A DNA stretch of 64,000 bases from Rhodococcus gordoniae (GTDB lineage: Bacteria > Actinomycetota > Actinomycetes > Mycobacteriales > Mycobacteriaceae). Positions 58,729 to 64,000 of the stretch are shown here, piece by piece; the first letter of the stretch is position 1; every line of letters starts with the position of its first letter. Position numbers and translations under genes: made by a program. The notes beneath the pieces are model-generated. The model was not told the origin of the DNA and searched no databases. It was given only the letters and a program-made list of their open reading frames with translations. Location of the stretch: positions 1 through 64,000 of the forward strand of contig NZ_LPZN01000035.1 of assembly GCF_001646655.1 (NCBI RefSeq), in the 5' to 3' direction.

Positions 58729-59838
58729 TCAGGCCGTGTCCAGGATCCGCACGTCGTGCGTGTCGGCCCCCGGAGCCGCGAAGTTCAGCAGGCGCATGCC
58801 TTCGGCCTCGAGCGCCGACCGGCCGGACGCGGTGATCGTCCGCCACGGCGTCATCTCCACGGTGGCGGTGGTCCGGCCGTTCATCACGCGGGCACTGCCC
58901 GCGACCGTGCCACCGACGAGAAGCAACGGCGCGATGATCCCGTTCCGCGTCATGATCCGCGTGCGGTCCTCATCCGAGACGAATCGGGTGCGATCGGAAT
59001 GCGAGAGCAGCACGTTGTCGAACGGCGCGAGGATGCGCACCGGGGCAGGGATCGACGGGTCGGGTCGCGGCGCGTCGGGAAGGTCGAACAGTTCCGCCCC
59101 GCGCTCGTCCCGGAACACCACGAGCTGTGGGCGGAGCCGATCGACGATCTCGCCGAGCCGGGTCAGGCCGCACCAGGCCTGTGCGTCCTGGACACTCGCG
59201 GGACCGAAGGCGGCCAGATACCGCAGGATCAGCCGATCGGGACCGGGAAGCACGGGCGGCGGGCCCACGTACTCGTCGAGGTGCGCCAGGCGCGGCTGTC
59301 CGGATCGCCCCCACAGCCCGCGCGGCGGCACCTGCACGAGCGGGAGCAGGCACCGCACCGCATGGGACAACGCGGCCGGATCCTGATCCGGGAACCGTTC
59401 GGCGAGCAGCGGGCGCAGTTCGGCCTGACTCCTCGGAGTGCCCGCCAGCAGCTCCCGGGCAACCGACACGAGCGCGGTCCTGTCGAGACCGTCGAGCCCG
59501 GCCCGGTGAGCCCTGTTCGCGTCGACACCCCGGTCGAGCACCGGTTGCACCCACGGACGCAGCGCGTGCGCGTCGGCGCCGGAGACCGCGAACACCGTGC
59601 CGCGCATCAACGCGATCCGGACCACCGCACGCGACTCCAGCAGGTCCGACAACGCCTCGGGCCGGAAATTCCGTATGCGGGTCCACAGGGCGAAATACGG
59701 TGCGAGCGGTGCCTGGGCCTGCAGTCCCAGCAGGTGCTCGATCATCGTCAGGGCATCCGTGCTGCTCCGTCGCAGCAGGTGCTGGCGGGCGAGCGTGGCG
59801 CGTCCGAGCGCGCGGTCGGTGAGAACCGGGGCGGTCAC
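58729..59838 (-). CDS. Winged-helix protein of the AlkZ/YcaQ (HTH_42) DNA glycosylase family
   Basis: A 369-residue member of the HTH_42 family, whose characterised members (AlkZ, YcaQ) are DNA glycosylases that unhook interstrand crosslinks or bulky alkyl adducts. The catalytic QxQ motif is visible as LQAQ (Q40 and Q42). Typical sections follow: ALMRGTVFAVSGADAHALRPWVQPVL, VQVPPRGLWGRSG, ILAPFDNVLLSHSDRTR. In antibiotic producers such genes provide self-resistance. Start GTG 59838 overlaps the SUFU stop by 4 bp, so it is the second gene of a pair. Confidence 0.82.
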   Translation of the reverse strand: MTAPVLTDRALGRATLARQHLLRRSSTDALTMIEHLLGLQAQAPLAPYFALWTRIRNFRPEALSDLLESRAVVRIALMRGTVFAVSGADAHALRPWVQPVLDRGVDANRAHRAGLDGLDRTALVSVARELLAGTPRSQAELRPLLAERFPDQDPAALSHAVRCLLPLVQVPPRGLWGRSGQPRLAHLDEYVGPPPVLPGPDRLILRYLAAFGPASVQDAQAWCGLTRLGEIVDRLRPQLVVFRDERGAELFDLPDAPRPDPSIPAPVRILAPFDNVLLSHSDRTRFVSDEDRTRIMTRNGIIAPLLLVGGTVAGSARVMNGRTTATVEMTPWRTITASGRSALEAEGMRLLNFAAPGADTHDVRILDTA

Positions 59839-60425
59839 AGACGTGCTTGCGCCCGGCGCGGGTCGCTCAGGTCGATGCCTGCTTCCTCCCACGCCTCGCG
59901 CAGCGCCCCGGTTCCCTTCAGCCGCTTCCATGCCGCTTCGGTACCGGTGATCGGGCGGGCCTCGAAGAAGTGGACCGGGTCGGAGGGCTCGGGCAGTTCC
60001 AGCGACGGCACGTCGGCCGTCTCGAGCAACACCGCGGTGAACGGAGCGCCCGGCCACAGCGGCTCACCGAGATCGAGCAGCGCGTCGTCGGTGAGGACCA
60101 CGCCCTCCACGGCGGGCAGCGCAGCGAGCACCGCGAGCGTGCGATGGGCCCCGGCGGTGATGCCCTCGTTGTCGCGCAGGCTCAGCAGCAGTTCGGCGCG
60201 TGGTCCGCGCGTCGGGTCGGCCACCATGTCGGTCGGATCGCCCATCGGATGCCGCGAGCACCCCAGAGTGGCGTACCGCAGGAGCTCTGCACCACGGAAG
60301 CGGAGGACCTCGATCGGTTCGAGACCGAGGAAGGTCACCGACGCCGATTCCGGCTCCGGATCCCCCGGCACGGTCAGATGCTCGGCGAGGTGGCTGCGAA
60401 CTGCGGGGAGTACTGCGTCGGTCAC
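59835..60425 (-). CDS. Suppressor-of-fused (SUFU) domain protein
   Basis: A 196-residue single-domain SUFU protein. The pattern includes SASVTFLGLEPIEVLRFRGAELLRYATLGCSRHPMGDP (about 33-70, read in parts), ELLLSLRDNEG and a C-terminal GTEAAWKRLKGTGALREAWEEAGIDLSDPRRAQ. Bacterial SUFU proteins often act as immunity proteins of polymorphic toxin systems or as general binding modules; no toxin gene is adjacent here. Translation starts at GTG 60425, 6 nt after a TACATT box (60432-60437 on the minus strand), so the mRNA is probably leaderless. It is coupled to the AlkZ-like gene and divergent from the ParB-like gene with 73 bp between starts. Confidence 0.8.
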   Translation of the reverse strand: MTDAVLPAVRSHLAEHLTVPGDPEPESASVTFLGLEPIEVLRFRGAELLRYATLGCSRHPMGDPTDMVADPTRGPRAELLLSLRDNEGITAGAHRTLAVLAALPAVEGVVLTDDALLDLGEPLWPGAPFTAVLLETADVPSLELPEPSDPVHFFEARPITGTEAAWKRLKGTGALREAWEEAGIDLSDPRRAQARL

Positions 60426-60431
60426 TCCTGC

Positions 60432-60492
60432 AATGTAACCCCCGCCCCGCACATGCGGTTCCCACCCGCACCTCCGCACTGCCCGGTACCGT
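60432..60492. promoter_or_regulatory. Divergent leaderless promoters of SUFU and ParB-like genes
   Basis: TACATT (60432-60437, minus strand) is 6 nt before the SUFU GTG, and TACCGT (60487-60492, plus strand) is 6 nt before the ParB-like GTG at 60499. The two promoters are back-to-back within 73 bp. Confidence 0.5.
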
Positions 60493-60498
60493 CGAAGC

Positions 60499-61344
60499 GT
60501 GGCTCGCGACACCGGTTTTCCGGTCTCCGACGCCGGTGACGATTTCGCCCGGCAACGCCGGCGCGCCGAGTACGCCCGGCTGATCGCATGGCTGCGCCGC
60601 GAACCGGCCGACATCAACACCGTGCTGCCCTTCGACGACGTCGTCGCCGCACTCGGACGCCTCGGCGAACGACGACTCGGGCTGCAGATCATCGAGGTCG
60701 CCTCGATCGTGGGCAGCGTCGACCGCGCAGACGATTTCGACCGCCGTTTCCGCCCCACCTCGGCACGCCTGCGCGCCCGGTGGGAACGCATCGCGGCCGC
60801 GCGGCGGCGCGGCGAGGCCATGCCCCCGATCTCCGTGTACCGGGTGGGACCGATGCATTTCGTGCAGGACGGGCACCACCGTGTGTCCATCGCCTACGCG
60901 CAGGGCGACCGCACCATCGACGCCTACGTCACCGAGATCACCACGAAGGTGCCCGCGGAGGGCATCACCGCCCGTCCCGATCTCGTGCGCAAGGACCACT
61001 TCAGGATGTTTCTCGGCCGCGTTCCCCTGCACGGCGCGGCCCAGGACACGATCCGCGTGTCCGACCCGTGGGGATACGCCGAACTGGCCGAGGCCGTCGA
61101 GGCGTGGGGTTTCCGCTCGATGCAGGATCTCGGCGAGTACCTCACCCGCGAGGAGGTCGCGCGGCGCTGGTACGAGGAGGAATTCGTCCCCGTCGTCGCG
61201 ATGGCCCGGGAAGCGGGGATGTTGCGCTCACGCACCGACGCCGAGGTGTACCTGTGGATCGCGAGCGAACGCTACCGCCTGGTGCGGCGGCACGTGTGGA
61301 GCGAGGAGATCGTCGACGAACTCCGGACCCGCGCGCCCCGCTGA
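60499..61344 (+). CDS. ParB-like domain conserved protein
   Basis: A 281-residue actinobacterial conserved protein. The central segment VGPMHFVQDGHHRVSIAYAQG (about 115-135, read in parts) is the ParB/Srx-type nucleotide-binding core (DGHHR). The rest is helical, with an Arg-rich stretch before it (TSARLRARWERIAAARRRGEAM). Real chromosomal ParB proteins have a helix-turn-helix and a dimer domain; these are not evident and parS-like sites are not seen, so it is not the chromosome-partition ParB. The function is unknown. It is divergent from the SUFU/AlkZ pair and ends against sugC. Confidence 0.7.
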   Translation: MARDTGFPVSDAGDDFARQRRRAEYARLIAWLRREPADINTVLPFDDVVAALGRLGERRLGLQIIEVASIVGSVDRADDFDRRFRPTSARLRARWERIAAARRRGEAMPPISVYRVGPMHFVQDGHHRVSIAYAQGDRTIDAYVTEITTKVPAEGITARPDLVRKDHFRMFLGRVPLHGAAQDTIRVSDPWGYAELAEAVEAWGFRSMQDLGEYLTREEVARRWYEEEFVPVVAMAREAGMLRSRTDAEVYLWIASERYRLVRRHVWSEEIVDELRTRAPR

Positions 61345-61352
61345 CCGACGAG

Positions 61353-61395
61353 TTCGGTGGATCCGACCCCGTATCGCGGGGGCGGAGCCACCGAA
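61353..61395. terminator. Bidirectional hairpin between ParB-like gene and sugC
   Basis: 13-bp arms with one mismatch (TTCGGTGGATCCG and CGGAGCCACCGAA) plus an inner CCCCG/CGGGG stem. It serves the two convergent genes. Confidence 0.75.
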
Positions 61396-61405
61396 GTCCG
61401 TCTTG

Positions 61406-62581
61406 TCAGAGGGTGACGTTCGCTCCGGTGTCCTGATCGAACAGCGCGATCTTCGCCGGGTCGAACCACAACTGCACGGTCCTGCCCTTCGCGGCCTGCG
61501 ACTCCACGGACAACCGCGCGACCAGCGATTCCGCCGACATGTCGGCGCCCGCGTCGGCGGCGAGTTCGTCGAGATCCTTCGACTGCACGCCCGGCCCCTC
61601 GGCCGTGAAGTACGCGAACTTGTCGGATCCCATGGACTCGAGCACGTCGACCTCCGCGGAGAAGGTCACGCCCGCTTCCCGCTGGGTCGGGTCGAGCAGG
61701 TCGGCATCTTCGAAGTGCTCCGGACGGATACCGACGACCACCTCGCGCGACGGATTGTTGCGGCGCACGACCTCCCACCGCTCGTCGGGAAGCCGGAACT
61801 CCCCGAACGAGGTACGGACCGAACCGTTCTCGATCTGTCCCGGAACGAAGTTCATCGACGGCGACCCGATGAAGCCGGCGACGAACAGGTTCTTCGGGTG
61901 GTCGTACAGGTCCTGCGGCGCGCCGACCTGCTGCACGAGCCCGCCGCGCATCACGACGACGCGGTCGCCGAGCGTCATCGCCTCGGTCTGGTCGTGGGTG
62001 ACGTACACCGTCGTGGTGCCGAGACGTTTCTGCAGGCGCGCGATCTCGGTGCGCATCTGCACGCGCAGTTTGGCGTCGAGGTTCGACAGCGGTTCGTCCA
62101 TGAGGAAGGCCTTGGGGCTGCGCACGATCGCACGTCCCATGGCCACGCGTTGCCGCTGACCGCCCGACAGGTTGGCGGGCTTCCGGTCGAGATGCTGTGT
62201 GAGGTCGAGGATCCGGGCCGCTTCGTCGACTTTTCGGGTGATCTCGTCCTTGGGCACCTTCGCGAGGGTGAGCGGGAAGGCGATGTTGTCGCGTACCGAC
62301 ATGTGCGGATACAGCGCGTAGGACTGGAAGACCATCGCGATGTCGCGGTCCTTCGGCGCCCGCTCGTTCACCCGCTCCCCCGCGATGCGCAGTTCGCCGT
62401 CGGAGATGTCCTCGAGACCGGCGATCATGTTGAGCGTGGTGGACTTTCCGCAGCCCGACGGGCCGACGAGAATGATGAACTCGCCGTCGGAGATCTCGAG
62501 ATCCACGTCGCTGACGGCTTTCGCGCCGTCCGGATATTCCTTCGTCACCTTGTCGAGCACGATCTCGGCCACGGTAGTCAC
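61406..62581 (-). CDS. sugC: ATP-binding protein of a carbohydrate importer (SugC/UgpC/MsmK type)
   Basis: A 391-residue MalK-like ATPase. It has Walker [10 protein letters not shown] (about 38-46), Q-loop [12 protein letters not shown] (about 85), signature [16 protein letters not shown] (about 136), Walker [14 protein letters not shown] (about 156) and switch His [15 protein letters not shown] (about 190), then the TOBE regulatory domain (about 240-391) with [16 protein letters not shown]. The length agrees with mycobacterial SugC (393). In mycobacteria LpqY-SugABC recycles trehalose released during mycolate transfer. The GTG start overlaps the sugB stop by 4 bp. Confidence 0.88.
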   Translation of the reverse strand: MTTVAEIVLDKVTKEYPDGAKAVSDVDLEISDGEFIILVGPSGCGKSTTLNMIAGLEDISDGELRIAGERVNERAPKDRDIAMVFQSYALYPHMSVRDNIAFPLTLAKVPKDEITRKVDEAARILDLTQHLDRKPANLSGGQRQRVAMGRAIVRSPKAFLMDEPLSNLDAKLRVQMRTEIARLQKRLGTTTVYVTHDQTEAMTLGDRVVVMRGGLVQQVGAPQDLYDHPKNLFVAGFIGSPSMNFVPGQIENGSVRTSFGEFRLPDERWEVVRRNNPSREVVVGIRPEHFEDADLLDPTQREAGVTFSAEVDVLESMGSDKFAYFTAEGPGVQSKDLDELAADAGADMSAESLVARLSVESQAAKGRTVQLWFDPAKIALFDQDTGANVTL

Positions 62582-63411
62582 CCCTTCACTGCGCCGGAGG
62601 TCAGTCCGGCCACGATTCGACGTTGGAAGATCAGGACGAACACGATGATCGGAATCGTGATGACCACGGCGGCCGCCGCGATCGATCCGGTCGGTTCCTC
62701 GAACTGCGATGCGCCCGTGAAGTTCGCGATCGCGGCCGGCGCGGTGATGGACCGCTCGGTGGAGGTCAGCGAGATCGCGAACAGCAGGTCGTTCCAGCAG
62801 AAGATGAACACCAGGATCGCCGCCGTGATGATGCCCGGAGCCGCGAGCGGAGCCACCACCTTGCGGAACGCCTGGCCCGGTGTCGCGCCGTCCATCTTGG
62901 CGGCCTTCTCGAGCTCCCACGGGATCTCCTTGAAGAAGGCCGACAGGGTGTAGATCGCGAGCGGCAGCGAGAAGGTGATGTACGGCAGGATCAGCGCCGC
63001 CCACGTGTCGAACAGTCCGAGTCCGCGCATGATCTCGAACAGCGGGCTGACGAGGGAGATCTGGGGGAACATCGCGATGAGCAGTGCCACTCCCACCAGG
63101 AGCTTCTTACCGGGGAAATCGAGCCGGGCGATCGCGTAGGCCGCCATCGTCCCGAGGAGCACGGCGATGACGGTGGCGATCAGGCCGATACCGATGGAGT
63201 TGATCAGGGCGCTGGTGAACGCGTCGGTGCGGAAGATCCCGCGGTAGTTGTCGAGTGTCCACTGCTGCGGGATGAAGCGACCGTCCTGGATGGTGCCGGG
63301 CGGTTTGAACGACAGGCTCGCGATCCACAGCACCGGAACGAGTGCGTAGAGCAGGACGACGAGGTTCACCGCCGACCACGACAGGGTCCGTTTCCTGGTC
63401 TCGGCCATCAT
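62578..63411 (-). CDS. sugB: Sugar ABC transporter permease (MalG/SugB type)
   Basis: A 277-residue permease with six helices. The binding-protein-dependent transport motif, the EAA loop, is seen as [28 protein letters not shown] (about 187-214), which docks on the ATPase. The order and size fit SugB (274 residues in M. tuberculosis). Of two adjacent ATG codons, 63411 overlaps the upstream gene's stop by 4 bp (ATGA) and is chosen. Confidence 0.87.
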   Translation of the reverse strand: MMAETRKRTLSWSAVNLVVLLYALVPVLWIASLSFKPPGTIQDGRFIPQQWTLDNYRGIFRTDAFTSALINSIGIGLIATVIAVLLGTMAAYAIARLDFPGKKLLVGVALLIAMFPQISLVSPLFEIMRGLGLFDTWAALILPYITFSLPLAIYTLSAFFKEIPWELEKAAKMDGATPGQAFRKVVAPLAAPGIITAAILVFIFCWNDLLFAISLTSTERSITAPAAIANFTGASQFEEPTGSIAAAAVVITIPIIVFVLIFQRRIVAGLTSGAVKG

Positions 63412-64000
63412 CGGCCCCCTTCGTCCGAGCCGGGTGCGGACGCACCGAACAACGTGATGAACACGAACGCGATGATCGCGACGCACAGGAAGATCAGGAC
63501 GCTGATCGCCGATCCGATCCCGAGGTTGAAGGCCCGGAACAGGTTGTCGTAACCGAGGATCGACACCGACCCGGTGCCGTTGGAACCGCGGGTGAGGACG
63601 TAGATGTTGTCGAAGATGCGGAAGGCGTCGAGTGTGCGGAAGAGCAGGGCCACCAGGATCGCCGGTTTCATCAACGGCACGATGATGCGCACCAGGCGCG
63701 TCCACGCGCCGGCGCCGTCGACCTGCGCGGCCTTGAGCAGATCGTCGGGGACGAGCGCGAGACCGGCGAGGAGCAGCAACGCCATGAACGGCGTGGTCTT
63801 CCACACCTCGGCGAGCACGATGATCGCCAGGGACGGGATCTGGTCGGTGAGTGGGGCACTGCCGTCGGGGAGCAGATTCGCGAGATAGCCCGTGCCCGGG
63901 GTCCACGCGTAGTACCAGCTGTACGCGGCGGCGACGGTGACGATGCCGTACGGGATCAGCACCACCGTGCGCACGACGCCCTTCCCGACGATGGTGCGGT
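63408..64000 (-). CDS. sugA: Sugar ABC transporter permease (MalF/SugA type), 5' end outside window
   Basis: Visible are the C-terminal ~197 residues of a MalF-type permease. The EAA loop reads [27 protein letters not shown] (about 93-119 of the visible part), with helices before and after. The reading frame stays open to the window end, upstream of the first ATG in the track (63974), so the true start lies beyond 64000. The substrate-binding lipoprotein (LpqY equivalent) is expected just outside the window. Confidence 0.85.
   Translation of the reverse strand, partial: RTIVGKGVVRTVVLIPYGIVTVAAAYSWYYAWTPGTGYLANLLPDGSAPLTDQIPSLAIIVLAEVWKTTPFMALLLLAGLALVPDDLLKAAQVDGAGAWTRLVRIIVPLMKPAILVALLFRTLDAFRIFDNIYVLTRGSNGTGSVSILGYDNLFRAFNLGIGSAISVLIFLCVAIIAFVFITLFGASAPGSDEGGR

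Noticed and set aside
60499-61344. Chromosome-partition ParB with nearby parS sites
   Set aside because: Only the DGHHR core is ParB-like. I see no helix-turn-helix, no parA partner and no TGTTTCACGTGAAACA-type site.
1-64000. CRISPR arrays, insertion sequences, prophage, tRNA or rRNA genes
   Set aside because: Looked for regular repeats with spacers, transposase or integrase motifs, phage structural genes and cloverleaf-like sequences; none was found.

Overview
The window is a high-GC actinobacterial chromosome segment. It is most like Rhodococcus or a close mycolic-acid relative (Mycobacteriales). The reasons are the fused 2-oxoglutarate decarboxylase Kgd, a DUF1023 hydrolase with a WXG-like N-terminus, a FadD15-type acyl-CoA synthetase, a SugABC-type trehalose importer, a mymA-like monooxygenase operon, many TetR regulators, and starts that are often GTG and often leaderless. 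I see no IS element, integrase, phage gene, CRISPR array, rRNA or tRNA. This is ordinary chromosome with a few decayed genes.

Layout. 1-12 kb: the end of a glycerate kinase; a membrane protein; a DUF1023 hydrolase plus lipoprotein pair; a MacB/FtsX-type ABC pair; an SDR; endonuclease IV; a coupled ABC-2 ATPase-permease-TetR operon; and an AMIN-like lipoprotein. 12-21 kb: an IclR regulator beside a 5'-truncated SDR remnant; an epimerase-like gene; a SnoaL-like protein; an ABC exporter behind a MerR-type promoter; DEAD-box helicase; TrpB2; and a phosphoribosyltransferase. 21-34 kb: fadD15, hydrolase, PLP amino-acid lyase/racemase-fold enzyme, TetR, aldonolactone oxidase, adenine/adenosine deaminase, crotonase, a truncated acyl-CoA synthetase-like gene, MFS exporter, GNAT, glutathionyl-hydroquinone reductase-like protein and a VOC protein. 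34-42 kb: a frameshifted AraC regulator, an EcsC-like protein, a hydrolase, an ABC-2 pair, and a fused two-in-one ABC exporter whose first ATPase domain has lost its signature and Walker B region. 42-52 kb: kgd, a pyruvate-oxidase-like TPP enzyme, and a TetR divergent from a Baeyer-Villiger-type monooxygenase-SDR-esterase operon. 52-64 kb: ProX-like lipoprotein, malic enzyme, a 469-bp regulatory gap, PHP phosphoesterase, CorA plus membrane protein, AlkZ-like and SUFU proteins, a ParB-like protein, and sugC-sugB-sugA (the last cut by the window end).

How the genes work together. Central carbon and lipid metabolism dominate: fadD15, crotonase, Kgd, malic enzyme, the pyruvate oxidase-like enzyme and trehalose uptake. 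Efflux systems (four ABC, one MFS) are scattered between them. Regulation is mostly local: TetR genes sit beside or inside the operons they probably control, with clear palindromes at their promoters. Many neighbouring genes overlap by 4 bp (ATGA/GTGA), and convergent pairs are mostly separated by strong GC hairpins. The most unusual items are four damaged genes, a MerR-type promoter without a nearby MerR gene, a pair of DnaA boxes far from any recognisable origin, and a TACC-N4-GGTA motif shared by the fadD15 and malic enzyme upstream regions.
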